Source: Agrobacterium sp. RAC06 (GTDB taxonomy: Bacteria > Pseudomonadota > Alphaproteobacteria > Rhizobiales > Rhizobiaceae). From it: a stretch of 64,000 nucleotides of DNA. Of this stretch, positions 17,247 to 26,044 are shown piece by piece; within the stretch, counting starts at the first letter, position 1; the number at the start of each line of letters is the position of its first letter. The stretch covers positions 4,577,141 to 4,641,140 of the forward strand of contig NZ_CP016499.1 in assembly GCF_001713475.1 (NCBI RefSeq), read 5' to 3'. A program made the position numbers and the translations under genes. The notes below the pieces were generated by a model. That model saw only the letters and a list, made by a program, of their open reading frames with translations, ran no database searches and was not told the origin of the DNA.

Positions 17247-18344
17247 TCAAACTGTTCCGGATGTTGCGGGCTTGGGGCGGGCACTTGCCTGGGGCAGGGT
17301 AGTCCCGAGCAGGCTTGCATAAACGTCGGCCAGCTGATCCGCTTCGCGTTCCAGCCCGAACGCCGCCTCGACATGTTCGCGCCCGCGTCGACCGGCCAGT
17401 ATCGCCTTTTGTGGTTCGAGAAAGGTCGAGATTGCGTCGCGCAGGCGCCCATAGTCACCGGCCGGCACGACGGAGCCGGTCTCGCCTTCGATGATCATCT
17501 CGGCATAGGCGCCGGCGTCACTTGCAACCACGGCGGTGCCTGAAGCCATGGCCTCGAGCGGCGTCAGGCCGAAGCCTTCGTTGCGCGAGGGGGCAACGTA
17601 GAGCGTCAGACGGCGATACCAGGGCTTGATGTCATCGACTTCGCCGAGGAAACGGATGCGGTCTGTCAGGCCGGCGGCGGCGATGTCGGCCTTCAGCTTG
17701 TCTGCAAAGGCCGTGTGTTCCGCGGTGATCCGGCCAGATATCACGGCCGTCCATTCCGGATTGCCCGGAAGGAGCTCGATCATCGCCCGTACGAAAAGAT
17801 CCGTGCCCTTCTGATGGCGCACCCGCCCGAAACAGCCGACCAGATGCCGGCCCTTCAGATCTTCGGGAAGGCTCGCGTCGAGCTCGTCCGACGGATGGAA
17901 CAGCTGAAGGTCTACGCCGTGGCGAATGACGCGATGCGGGACCTTGAGAAAAGAACCGGACTTTCCATTCGTCGCTACCACGCCGTCCATCTTCGAGATG
18001 AGCCAGCGGGTGTAGCGGCTGTGATGCCTTTGGGCCGCAGACGTGAAAAGCAGCTTCAGCGGCATGCGGAAGATGTCGCGGAGGATCAGGCCCACCAGCA
18101 TCTCGTTGTTGCGACGGGCATGCCAGACGCGGGCAGGGGTAGCGTTCGGCCGCTTCCAGAGGCCGGGCAGCTCGGCCCAGCGCATTTTTGGCAGGTGATC
18201 GGGCAGGCCGGGACCAAGCGTCAGGATGCCTAGACCCTGGCGCCTTTGTTCCGGCACGAGCTGGATCACTGTCGATGTCACGCCGGAGAGGCGCCGCTTG
18301 AAATGCGGCGCAATCACCGAGATGTCGTCGAGGGATTGCGCCAC
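17247..18344 (-). CDS. lpsB: LPS core mannosyltransferase, LpcC/LpsB type
   Basis: 365 aa, GT4 family. The signature is YVAPSRNEGFGLTPLEAMAS, then GTAVVASDAGAYAEMI; GRVRHQKGTDLFV marks the start of the C-terminal nucleotide-sugar domain. Rhizobial LpcC/LpsB transfers mannose from GDP-mannose to Kdo in the inner core, and it is encoded next to greA in relatives, as here. The start is GTG 18344 with an AAGGGC motif 8 bases upstream. It lies 22 bases after greA on the same strand. The basic Arg/Ala/Lys/Pro tail is a minor oddity. Confidence 0.85.
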   Translation of the reverse strand: MAQSLDDISVIAPHFKRRLSGVTSTVIQLVPEQRRQGLGILTLGPGLPDHLPKMRWAELPGLWKRPNATPARVWHARRNNEMLVGLILRDIFRMPLKLLFTSAAQRHHSRYTRWLISKMDGVVATNGKSGSFLKVPHRVIRHGVDLQLFHPSDELDASLPEDLKGRHLVGCFGRVRHQKGTDLFVRAMIELLPGNPEWTAVISGRITAEHTAFADKLKADIAAAGLTDRIRFLGEVDDIKPWYRRLTLYVAPSRNEGFGLTPLEAMASGTAVVASDAGAYAEMIIEGETGSVVPAGDYGRLRDAISTFLEPQKAILAGRRGREHVEAAFGLEREADQLADVYASLLGTTLPQASARPKPATSGTV

Positions 18345-18366
18345 AGAGGAGCCCTTCCGGCCTAGA

Positions 18367-18843
18367 TCAACCCCACTTGACCGCGAGGATCTCGTAGGCC
18401 TTGGAGCCGCCGGGGGCGACGACTTCGATGCTGTCGCCAGCTTCCTTGCCGATCAGCGCGCGGGCGATCGGCGAGGAGATCGAGATGCGGCCGGCCTTCA
18501 CGTCGGCTTCCTGGTCGCCGACGATCTGGTAGGTCTTCTCTTCCTCGGTGTCTTCGTCCATCAGCTTGACTGTCGCGCCAAACTTGATCTTCGAGCCAGA
18601 CATCTTCGAGAGGTCAATGACCTCTGCGCGGGCGATCAGGTCTTCCAGTTCGCCGACGCGGCCCTCATTGTGGCTCTGTGCTTCCTTGGCGGCGTGATAT
18701 TCCGCATTTTCGGAAAGGTCGCCATGAGCGCGCGCCTCGGCAATTGCCTCGATGATGCGCGGACGCTCTTCCTGCTGACGCCAGCGCAGCTCTTCGCTGA
18801 GCTTTTCGAAACCGTTCTGCGTCATCGGTACTTTGTCTACCAT
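18367..18843 (-). CDS. greA: Transcription elongation factor GreA
   Basis: 158 aa. The N-terminal antiparallel coiled coil (residues 1-75) carries the acidic tip motif [18 protein letters not shown], and the C-terminal FKBP-like domain ends [16 protein letters not shown]. It rescues backtracked RNA polymerase by stimulating cleavage of the transcript 3' end. ATG 18843 is preceded by GAAGAGGA. It heads the operon with the two LPS transferases. The 267-base gap upstream holds its promoter and, on the other strand, the LexA-boxed promoter. Confidence 0.96.
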   Translation of the reverse strand: MVDKVPMTQNGFEKLSEELRWRQQEERPRIIEAIAEARAHGDLSENAEYHAAKEAQSHNEGRVGELEDLIARAEVIDLSKMSGSKIKFGATVKLMDEDTEEEKTYQIVGDQEADVKAGRISISSPIARALIGKEAGDSIEVVAPGGSKAYEILAVKWG

Positions 18844-19073
18844 TTCCTCTTCCTTCGTCTTCATGGCCGCGAGCGCGGGCACAAAAGAAAACAGGTTCCG
18901 AAGCAAAGCTGCGGAACCAGTCACAAATCACGTTACGGCAGACTATAGCAGAATGCTTTGCGCAATTTCCAGAGTTTTCGTCGGGCGCCTCCGAAAGCCG
19001 ACCTGACGGCGAGAAAAATCAGCGAAATCAACGATCATGGTGCCCGGTGGACGCAATGTCGCAAGGCGGAAAC

Positions 19074-19104
19074 TTGACCATTGTCACGGGAACGTATAGA
19101 GAAC
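19074..19104 (+). promoter_or_regulatory. SOS promoter with perfect alphaproteobacterial LexA box
   Basis: GAAC-N7-GAAC (19090-19093, 19101-19104) is the reverse complement of GTTC-N7-GTTC, the direct-repeat LexA operator of Alphaproteobacteria. It overlaps a TATAGA -10 box (19095-19100) that pairs with TTGACC (19074-19079, 15-base spacing). LexA binding here would block the polymerase. Transcription would start near 19106-19108, only a few bases before ATG 19111. Confidence 0.8.
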
Positions 19105-19110
19105 ATTCCC

Positions 19111-20340
19111 ATGAAGAAGTCGCTCAAAGAACGTCTCGCCATTCTCTCCGATGCCGCCAAATATGATGCGTCCTGCGCGTCCAGCGGGACGACCAAACGT
19201 GACTCGTCCGCCTCTGGCGGTCTCGGCTCGACAGAGGGGTCGGGCATCTGCCATGCCTACGCGCCTGACGGCCGCTGTATCTCGCTTCTGAAGATCCTGC
19301 TCACCAATTTCTGCATCTATGACTGTGCCTATTGCATCAATCGCTCTTCGAGCAATGTCGAACGGGCGCGGTTCACGCCGGACGAGGTCGTCTGGCTGAC
19401 GATCGAATTCTACCGTCGCAATTACATCGAGGGCCTGTTTCTCTCCTCCGGGATCATCAAATCCTCGGATGATACGATGGCCGAAATGGTGAAGATCGCC
19501 AGGGACCTGCGCACCAAGCACGAGTTTCGCGGCTATATCCATCTGAAGACCATCCCTGAGGCATCCGCGCATCTGGTCGAGGAGGCGGGGCTTTATGCCG
19601 ATCGCCTGTCGATCAATATCGAGCTGCCGACCGATCACGGGCTGGAGCGCTATGCGCCGGAGAAGCGTCCGGTCAACATCCGCCGCTCGATGGCGGATCT
19701 GAGGCTGAAGATCGACGAGGCGCGCGAGCCAACTCACACCGGGCGGCGCAAGAAGTTCGTGCCCGGCGGGCAGAGCACCCAGATGATCGTCGGGGCTGAC
19801 GGCGCCAATGATGCGACGATCCTCGGCTCCAGCGCGCGGCTCTACAGCAGTTACGGGTTGAAGCGTGTCTACTACTCCGCCTTCAGCCCGATCCCCGACA
19901 GCTCGAAAAACCTGCCGCTGATCAAGCCGCCCTTGATGCGCGAGCATCGGCTCTATCAGGCGGACTGGCTTTATCGTTTCTACGGTTTCTCGGTCGAGGA
20001 GATTTCGTCGATCGGGCAGGGCGGCATGCTCGACCTTGAACTCGATCCGAAGCTGGCCTGGGCGCTGGCGAACCGCGATCGTTTTCCTGTTGACGTCAAC
20101 AAGGCGGATCGGGAGACGCTACTGCGTGTCCCGGGTTTCGGGACGAAGACTGTGAACGGCTTGCTCTCGGCCCGCCGTCATCGGCGCGTGCGGCTCGAGG
20201 ACCTGACGCGTCTCGGTGTGTCGCTCAAGAAGGTACGGTCCTTCATCGTCGCCGAGGGATGGTCGCCGAATCGCAGCCTCGATCGGACCGATTTGCGAGC
20301 GGTGTTTGCGCCGCCGGCCGAGCAGCTGTCGCTATTCTGA
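19111..20340 (+). CDS. Radical SAM protein of the putative DNA repair/modification family, partner of UdgX
   Basis: 409 aa. The radical SAM cluster motif CxxxCxxC is at C68, C72 and C75 (FCIYDCAYCINR). A C-terminal helix-hairpin-helix (about 345-375, NKADRETLLRVPGFGTKTVN) suggests DNA binding. This protein family is known to be encoded beside UdgX-type uracil-DNA binding proteins and is annotated as a putative DNA modification/repair radical SAM protein; its reaction is not established. No Shine-Dalgarno is visible before ATG 19111, and the predicted transcript start is 3-5 bases away, so translation may be leaderless. The stop overlaps the udgX start (TGATG). Expression should be DNA-damage induced through the LexA box. 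Confidence 0.85.
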   Translation: MKKSLKERLAILSDAAKYDASCASSGTTKRDSSASGGLGSTEGSGICHAYAPDGRCISLLKILLTNFCIYDCAYCINRSSSNVERARFTPDEVVWLTIEFYRRNYIEGLFLSSGIIKSSDDTMAEMVKIARDLRTKHEFRGYIHLKTIPEASAHLVEEAGLYADRLSINIELPTDHGLERYAPEKRPVNIRRSMADLRLKIDEAREPTHTGRRKKFVPGGQSTQMIVGADGANDATILGSSARLYSSYGLKRVYYSAFSPIPDSSKNLPLIKPPLMREHRLYQADWLYRFYGFSVEEISSIGQGGMLDLELDPKLAWALANRDRFPVDVNKADRETLLRVPGFGTKTVNGLLSARRHRRVRLEDLTRLGVSLKKVRSFIVAEGWSPNRSLDRTDLRAVFAPPAEQLSLF

Positions 20341-21800
20341 TGCGAACCGTCACGCTCGAAGGGCGAGGGGCGTTCGACGAGTGGCGCGATGCTGCACGTT
20401 CACTCCTGGCTGATCGGGTGAAACCCGATCAGGTTCGCTGGCAGCTTTCTGGCGAGGGGGGCGATCTCTTCGGCGCGATGCCGCCTGAGACCGGGCCTGT
20501 CGATGTGCCTTCCGGGATCGTCGTGCCGAAGGGCTTCATGGAGGCGGCGGAGGCGGCGATCTGCCATACGGATCCGGCTCGATTTTCACTTCTCTATCGC
20601 ATTCTCTGGCGGCTGCAGGCGGAACGCAGCCTTCTGCAGGTTAGCTCCGATCCTGACGTCTCGGACCTCATCCGCTTGATCAAGAATATCAGGCGCGACA
20701 GCCACAAGATGAAGGCCTTCGTGCGGTTCCGCGAAGTCGAGGGTGTGCAGGCGGGACGGCGGCGATTCGTTGCCTGGTTCGAGCCGGAGCATTTCATAGT
20801 GTCGCGCACTGCCGGCTTCTTCCAGCGGCGCTTCACCGACATGGACTGGCTGATCGCGACGCCGAAGGGCTCGGCCGCGTGGAACGGGCAGGCGCTCAAG
20901 ACGTCGCGCGAGCCGGCCGCCCGGCCGGAAGCGGAGGATGAGACCGACGAGCTCTGGCGGACCTATTTCGCCAATATCTTCAATCCGGCTCGGTTGAAGA
21001 TCAAGGCAATGCAGTCGGAAATGCCGAAGAAATACTGGAAGAACATGCCGGAGGCCTCGCTCATTCCGGATCTGATTGCGGGTGCGGAGCGGCGGGTCGC
21101 CGAGATGGCAGAGCGGCAGGCGAGCCAGCCGCCGGCCTTTCACGAGCGGCTACAGGCGCAGTGGCGTGAACGAGAAGACGAGGAGGCGTCGGTCAATCTG
21201 CCGCCGCTCGAACGGCTGCGGGAGGAAGCGGCAAGTTGCACGCGTTGCCCGCTGCATTGCCATGCGACACAGACGGTGTTCGGCGAGGGGCCAGAGGATT
21301 CGGAGATCATGTTCGTCGGGGAGCAGCCCGGCGATACCGAGGATCTGGCGGGAAAGCCGTTCATCGGTCCGGCTGGCCAGGTCTTCGATGAGGCCGTGGC
21401 GGCGGCAGGGATCGACCGAACTCAGGTCTACGTCACCAATGCCGTCAAGCATTTCAAATACGAGCGGCGCGGCAAGCGGCGGATCCATATGCGTCCGGAA
21501 GCCGGTGAGGTGGCGCATTGCCGCTGGTGGGTCTCAAAGGAGATCGAGATCATCCGGCCGCGCATCGTCGTGGCGCTCGGCGCGACCGCCTATCTGTCGC
21601 TGACAGGTGAGAGCCGGCCGATCGCCGAGGTGCGGGGCATGCCGATCCCGATGCAGGACAACCGAATGCTGCTTGTCACGACGCATCCAGTGGCGATCCT
21701 CAGGATGCCCGACGAGGATCTGAAAGCGCGCAGCCTAGATGCCTTTCGGTCGGATCTTCAAGGCGTGCGGCGGCTTTTCGACACGCTGCCAGCCCTTTGA
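20340..21800 (+). CDS. udgX: UdgX-type uracil-DNA binding protein with N-terminal DUF4130 domain
   Basis: 486 aa in two parts. The N-terminal about 270 residues are the DUF4130 domain found with UdgX. The C-terminal part is a family-4-like uracil-DNA glycosylase: iron-sulphur cysteines C300, C303, C307 and C394, the active-site motif GEQPGD (327-332), and TTHPVAIL near the end. The insertion GKRRIH contains H383 of the KRRIH loop, the hallmark of UdgX. In Mycobacterium UdgX the equivalent His (H109) forms a covalent bond to the deoxyribose after uracil removal. ATG 20340 overlaps the radical SAM stop by one base, so the two are coupled and under the same LexA box. Confidence 0.9.
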   Translation: MRTVTLEGRGAFDEWRDAARSLLADRVKPDQVRWQLSGEGGDLFGAMPPETGPVDVPSGIVVPKGFMEAAEAAICHTDPARFSLLYRILWRLQAERSLLQVSSDPDVSDLIRLIKNIRRDSHKMKAFVRFREVEGVQAGRRRFVAWFEPEHFIVSRTAGFFQRRFTDMDWLIATPKGSAAWNGQALKTSREPAARPEAEDETDELWRTYFANIFNPARLKIKAMQSEMPKKYWKNMPEASLIPDLIAGAERRVAEMAERQASQPPAFHERLQAQWREREDEEASVNLPPLERLREEAASCTRCPLHCHATQTVFGEGPEDSEIMFVGEQPGDTEDLAGKPFIGPAGQVFDEAVAAAGIDRTQVYVTNAVKHFKYERRGKRRIHMRPEAGEVAHCRWWVSKEIEIIRPRIVVALGATAYLSLTGESRPIAEVRGMPIPMQDNRMLLVTTHPVAILRMPDEDLKARSLDAFRSDLQGVRRLFDTLPAL

Positions 21801-22154
21801 CGAGGTGCTTCTGTGGCCGTCGATGCGGCTTTCTTCGACTGCAGTTCGCACATACACATCGGTCGCAATGGCGGCGGCAGGAGGAGCGTCGCCGTCGCCA
21901 GTGCGCAACAGAGAGCGAACCCGCCGGCAAAGCTGTCGCGCGCCATGCCGATCCAAGGGGCGGCTTCTTTTCCCGTCTTGCGGCGAACTCTCAGCGCTGA
22001 TCGACCGGGCTCCCGCGACTGCCGGAGTGGCCGCCGCTCGCAATCTCTCCCTTTAATCTTCCGTTCATGTTCGGCTCATGCAGCTTTCAGCTTCGCGACC
22101 CATCTTCATGCCAACGCACTGGGATGGTCCCAGCGTCGCCAATGAGGTTAAGAA
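21801..22154. other. 354-base gap after udgX, with one doubtful minus-strand frame
   Basis: No gene can be firmly supported. On the minus strand, 21758-21946 could encode 62 aa (MARDSFAGGFALCCALATAT then LLLPPPL...), a possible signal peptide followed by a Cys-containing basic tail. It overlaps the 3' end of udgX and its ribosome-binding site (TTGGATCGGC) is weak, so I leave it uncalled. No clear udgX terminator was found. The right end supplies the promoter and GAGG ribosome-binding site of the gene at 22155. Confidence 0.4.
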
Positions 22155-22721
22155 ATGTTCAGATTTGCCGTTTCGACATTTGCTGCTGTGATGATTGCCT
22201 TCTCCGCCCAGGCGGAGATGCCGGTCAAGGCAACGATCATCGACAGCACCATCACCCAGGCCCAGGTCGAGGCCGCCCAGGTTGCCTGGGGCGACGCGCT
22301 CGTGAAGATCGCCACGGATTACAAGGACGGCGGCATCGACAAGGCCAAGGCAACGGCCAAGGCGGTGATTGACGGAGCCTATGGCTATAACCTCGGCCCG
22401 GTGCTGTTCAAGCCGACGCTGACCGTCGAGCCGCAGACCTTCCGGCCGACGGCCGAAGGGGCGCTCGCCTATTTCGTCGGCCATGATCCGAACTACCCTG
22501 CCGATACCGGCTTTGCGCTGAAGGGCTGGACCTCGGTCAAGATCGAGAATTCGGCAATCTTCATCAGCGGCAAGACTGCGCAGACCATTGGCAAGGTCCA
22601 TATCTCCGATGCCGAAGGCAAGGTCACCACAGTCGACAAGACCTGGGGCTATCAGCTTGACGATGCCGGCAATCTGCGGATCGTCCTGCATCACTCCTCG
22701 CTGCCCTATACCGTCAACTAA
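22155..22721 (+). CDS. Secreted NTF2/SnoaL-like periplasmic protein
   Basis: 188 aa. The signal peptide is MFRFAVSTFAAVMIAFSAQA, cut before EMPVK. The mature protein has the helix-plus-sheet pattern of the NTF2/SnoaL fold: QVEAAQVAWGDALVKIATDY at the front, GALAYFVGHDPNY in the middle and RIVLHHSSLPY at the end, the usual C-terminal strand of DUF4440-like members. Rhizobial homologues are often mis-named phosphoribosyl-AMP cyclohydrolase; no such motifs are present. Ligand unknown. GAGG lies 7 bases before ATG. Confidence 0.72.
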   Translation: MFRFAVSTFAAVMIAFSAQAEMPVKATIIDSTITQAQVEAAQVAWGDALVKIATDYKDGGIDKAKATAKAVIDGAYGYNLGPVLFKPTLTVEPQTFRPTAEGALAYFVGHDPNYPADTGFALKGWTSVKIENSAIFISGKTAQTIGKVHISDAEGKVTTVDKTWGYQLDDAGNLRIVLHHSSLPYTVN

Positions 22722-22761
22722 CACTTCCGATCAGCAAACCTCAGCCTGTCTGGTTGTGTTG

Positions 22762-22790
22762 CGCGCCCCTGAGCACTCCTCAGGGGCGCG
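22762..22790. terminator. Bidirectional hairpin at convergent gene ends
   Basis: CGCGCCCCTGAG (22762-22773) and CTCAGGGGCGCG (22779-22790) form a 12-bp perfect stem with a 5-base loop. The stop codon of the response regulator gene lies inside the hairpin. Confidence 0.7.
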
Positions 22791-23484
22791 TCGCCGTCAG
22801 GCGATAGCCTAGGCCCCGGATGGCAGTGATTTTCACATCGGGGTCCAGACTGGCAAGCTTACGCCGAAGCCGGCTGACATAGACATCGACGACATTGGTC
22901 AGCGGATCACGATCGGCCGCCCAGACCCGCGCCAGAATGCGTTCTCGGCTGACCGTTGCCCCGGCCTGTGCGGCCAGCAGTTCGATCATTGCCATTTCCA
23001 ATCCACTGAGCAGGACCTCGCCAGTTGCGCTGCGCAGACCCGGCAGTTGCCGATCCAGCGTAATCTGACCAATCTGCAAAAGCTTGGGCGCAGTGGTGGG
23101 CTTTGCACGGCGCATCAGCGCTTCAATTCGGGCCAGCAATTCATCGAAATCAAAGGGTTTTGCCAGATAGTCATCGGCCCCGCGTCGCAAGCCATCAGCG
23201 CGCTCCTGGCTTTCTCCCATGGCGCTCAACATCAGCACCGGGACCTGATGGTTGCGCTGGCGTAGCATCTGGCAGAGGCTCAATCCATCGAGTTCCGGCA
23301 ACATGACATCAAGAATGACAACACCTGCCAGGTTCTCCGTCGCGCAGGTGCGGGCAAAAGTCTCGGCGGCGGCCAGGCCCTCGCGGCCGTTTCGGATCCA
23401 GGTGACGGTATAGCCTTCGGCCTGCAGGCCGCGCTGCAGAAAATCGGCAACCCGGACATCGTCCTCAATCAGCAGAATGTTCAT
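22780..23484 (-). CDS. OmpR-family response regulator
   Basis: 234 aa. Receiver domain residues 1-120: acidic pair E7/D8/D9, phospho-acceptor D59 (VVILDVMLPELDG) and K109 (YLAKPF). The C-terminal winged helix (about 140-232) ends RGLGYRLTA, typical of OmpR/PhoB DNA-binding domains. The last base pairs overlap the start of the sensor kinase gene by 4 bases, with the regulator downstream? On the minus strand the kinase (25115-23481) comes second in coordinate terms but is read first, so kinase then regulator. The signal is unknown. Confidence 0.9.
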   Translation of the reverse strand: MNILLIEDDVRVADFLQRGLQAEGYTVTWIRNGREGLAAAETFARTCATENLAGVVILDVMLPELDGLSLCQMLRQRNHQVPVLMLSAMGESQERADGLRRGADDYLAKPFDFDELLARIEALMRRAKPTTAPKLLQIGQITLDRQLPGLRSATGEVLLSGLEMAMIELLAAQAGATVSRERILARVWAADRDPLTNVVDVYVSRLRRKLASLDPDVKITAIRGLGYRLTATRP

Positions 23485-25115
23485 TGAGGCTCCTCATCCG
23501 TCAATGGCGGCGACAGCGGCAGGGTCAGGCGTGCAAGCGTGCCGGTACCCTGTGGCGATTCCAAGATCATCAGGCTGCCGCCCTGGGCCTCGGTTAACTG
23601 CCATGCGATGGCCAGACCAAGTCCGAGACCATCGGGTCTGTGCGTGCGAGCCTTGCTTGAACGCCAGCCGCGATCAAAAACATGGGGCAGGTCTTCGGCG
23701 CTGATGCCGATGCCCTGGTCGATGATGTCGATCTCAATACGCTCAGCCGCGGCTTTCGTGACGCTTACCTGGACCTCGCCACCGGGATGCGAATAGCGGA
23801 TGGCATTGTCGATGAGGCAGACCAGAACCTGGCGGAGCCGGTTGGGATCAGCCTCGACCACATCCTTTGGCAGAGGGTCCGGCCCTTTGAGCTGAACGGC
23901 CCGTTCGGCCGCCATGGCGCCGGCAGCCTCCAGGGCCGCATGAAGCACCTCACCAAGTACCAGCTCTGAACTCTCGATCACCGGCCGGGCCTTCGGATCG
24001 CGCACCAGCACCAACAGATCCTCGATCAGGTGTCCCATCTGGCGTGAGACCGTGACGATCCGTTCCAAGGCGGAACGATAGGCGCTGCTGTCAGGATTTT
24101 TCTGTCTAAGGGCCACTTGGGCTTCACCGCGGATCACGGTGACCGGGGTGCGCAGTTCATGGCCGATATCGGCAAGCAATTGGGCACGTGCCCCTTCCGA
24201 TGCCGCAAGTTCATCCACGGTGCGGCTGAGTTCGGCGGTGCGGGTGGCTACCTGCTGTTCAAGCTCAATCCGGTCTTCGGTGGCGCGGTTGCGGGACTGT
24301 TCAACCTCACCCGCCATGCTGTTCAGCTGGTCGCCGAGGTGGCGGAATTCGAGATCGCGAAAGCGTTGAAAACGATAGGAGAAATTGCCCCTTTGATAGG
24401 CGCTCAAACCCTGTTCCAGCTGTTCCAGCGGTTGACGGAAGCGGCTGACCAGAAAGGTGGCGAGGACAAAGGTGGCAAACAGTCCAAATCCGCCGGCGAA
24501 CAGAAAGAGCTGGCGTGCGGTGGCCAACCCGGCATTGGCCCGCGTCCGTTCCGCCTCCAGCGCCATTTCCTCGGCGACAAGCGCCTTTTTCAGGGCCTGG
24601 GCTGGCGAAATCCCCTGTACCTGGCCGAACTGGATATCGACCTCGGCCATACGCGAGACCGTGGGCGAGGGGGATGTCAGCAGGGACGCTGTCTCCAGCT
24701 TGAGGCTGGCGACTACATCCTTCAGAAAGGCAAGAAGCTTCGTTCTTTCTTCATGCTCCACGAGGTTCTTGTGGCGAGCGCGATCCATGTCACGCGCCAG
24801 GCTGGCCTTCTCCGCCACCCGCGCTATCAGGCCATCCATGCGCTCAAGGATTGCGCTGCGCTGGGCGGGGTCTCCGGGTTCATTCAGCAATCTGCGGAAG
24901 CTCCAGTTGCGAAGTGCCGCCTTTTCCAGATCGAAACTGAGGAGTGCTGAATAAATGTCGTGGGCAATCCGCCCGCGCTCTACGCGGTACTGGGATTCGT
25001 TCAGCACATACCAGCCGGCGAAAGCAAGGATGACGGTTGGGATGGCCAGACCCAGAAAGGCCAGCCGCAGCTGGGTCACATAACGCAGGGATAGGTCAAG
25101 TCGTGTGCGTTTCAT
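23481..25115 (-). CDS. Sensor histidine kinase
   Basis: 544 aa. TM1 at about 17-38 and TM2 at about 203-224 flank a mostly helical periplasmic sensor of about 165 residues. A HAMP linker (225-278), a coiled coil, the H-box with H319 (DIGHELRTPVTVIRGEAQ) and an HATPase_c domain follow: N in LVCLIDNAIRYSHPG, DQGIGI and GLGLGLAI. It autophosphorylates and passes the phosphate to D59 of the OmpR-type regulator, whose gene starts inside the last codons of this one. The helical sensor suggests a four-helix-bundle ligand domain, but no ligand can be named. Confidence 0.9.
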   Translation of the reverse strand: MKRTRLDLSLRYVTQLRLAFLGLAIPTVILAFAGWYVLNESQYRVERGRIAHDIYSALLSFDLEKAALRNWSFRRLLNEPGDPAQRSAILERMDGLIARVAEKASLARDMDRARHKNLVEHEERTKLLAFLKDVVASLKLETASLLTSPSPTVSRMAEVDIQFGQVQGISPAQALKKALVAEEMALEAERTRANAGLATARQLFLFAGGFGLFATFVLATFLVSRFRQPLEQLEQGLSAYQRGNFSYRFQRFRDLEFRHLGDQLNSMAGEVEQSRNRATEDRIELEQQVATRTAELSRTVDELAASEGARAQLLADIGHELRTPVTVIRGEAQVALRQKNPDSSAYRSALERIVTVSRQMGHLIEDLLVLVRDPKARPVIESSELVLGEVLHAALEAAGAMAAERAVQLKGPDPLPKDVVEADPNRLRQVLVCLIDNAIRYSHPGGEVQVSVTKAAAERIEIDIIDQGIGISAEDLPHVFDRGWRSSKARTHRPDGLGLGLAIAWQLTEAQGGSLMILESPQGTGTLARLTLPLSPPLTDEEPQ

Positions 25116-25233
25116 CGTGCGCCGCTGTCATGATTTGAGACGAGGTCATTCTTCTCTAACCGGGCCGCGCGCCGCCGGCATCCTTTTTTCTGCTGGTCAG
25201 AGCGGTTGGAAGGTGGCTTTGAGTGCCGCACGG

Positions 25234-25495
25234 CAGTGGGAAATGCCGCCGCAAGAAGCCACCGCTCAGCAAGCACCTTGCGCCGACCGAAGCGGTCGCC
25301 CAACGGGTGTCGAGAAAGCCGGCGACCATCAAGCTGGAGATGTCGTCGATCCGTAAAGGCTAGGTGGCCGAAGGATCGAGGTCGGGTCACGATCGCTGGC
25401 ATGCCGAGAAACAGGACCAAGAGGTCCATTGATAGATCAAGGAAGGCAATCGACAGGATTAAGAGGCCGATCAAATGTTGACGGGTTGCGAACAT
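25234..25495 (-). pseudogene. Remnant of an MFS transporter gene (EmrB/SmvA-like N-terminus)
   Basis: On the minus strand, ATG 25495 begins a recognisable first transmembrane helix (FATRQHLIGLLILSIAFLDL, then SMDLLVLFLGMPAIV). The reading then shifts: a second frame gives DDISSLMVAGFL and the first frame resumes as LGDRFGRRKVLAERWLLAA. These match, in order, helix 1, helix 2 and the GDRxGRRK loop of drug-efflux MFS proteins, but they lie in different frames and residues are missing between them. Only about 90 residues of a normal 450-500 survive, so it is a decayed gene. Nothing else is visible between the kinase and SRPBCC genes. Confidence 0.6.
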
Positions 25496-25502
25496 GGCCT
25501 CT

Positions 25503-25931
25503 TCAGAGACCGAGGTCAGCCTCTAGTCGGTCGAAGTTCTGCTGGTTGGCGGCTGCGATAAAGCGCTCGATTTCGCGGTTTTCCGGCGTGTCGTCAAACT
25601 GCATAAGCCAGGTCATGCGTGTTCCCTCGGCCTCCGTGGCGAACGTCACTTCGAGCGTGAAGACATGCATCGGCTCATGGTGGAGCGCCAGGATCCGTGA
25701 CGGCGGTTCTATCGCCTGAAAGGTCCAGTGATTGGCAAAGCCGGTGCCGTCGGAATTGGTCATGGTGACCAGCCAGTCACCGCCGGGCGAAAAGTCGAAA
25801 TGGGTGATTTCGTTGGTGAAGCCGTGCGGTCCCCACCAGCGGGCAAGGGTTGCCGGATCGGAAAAGGCGGCGAAGAGGGTTTCGGCCGGAACGTCGAAGA
25901 TACGTTCGGTGACAATGTGCAGCTTTTCCAT
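25503..25931 (-). CDS. SRPBCC (AHSA1-like) domain protein
   Basis: 142 aa. The pattern RIFDVPAETLFAAFSDPATL, then ARWWGPHGFTNE, is the hallmark of the AHSA1/activator of Hsp90-like START-fold proteins, and FTLEVTFATEAEGTRMTWLM forms the central sheet. Such proteins bind hydrophobic ligands or act as small regulators or stress proteins; some are paired with ArsR genes, but none is adjacent here. ATG 25931 has GGAGG 6 bases upstream, better than a longer in-frame start at 25952. Confidence 0.85.
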   Translation of the reverse strand: MEKLHIVTERIFDVPAETLFAAFSDPATLARWWGPHGFTNEITHFDFSPGGDWLVTMTNSDGTGFANHWTFQAIEPPSRILALHHEPMHVFTLEVTFATEAEGTRMTWLMQFDDTPENREIERFIAAANQQNFDRLEADLGL

Positions 25932-26044
25932 CAAAAACCTCCAGACGATCACAGCTTGCCAATGTGGGGGGCTTCGCGTTTAACACGTGGCAGACCCGGC
26001 CGGATAGTCTCGCGACACGGCAGGGTTCAGGAGGGGTATTTCAG

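Noticed and set aside
21758..21946. A 62-codon minus-strand frame with a hydrophobic start
   Set aside because: It overlaps the udgX 3' end and has only a weak ribosome-binding site; kept as a remark in the gap entry rather than as a gene.
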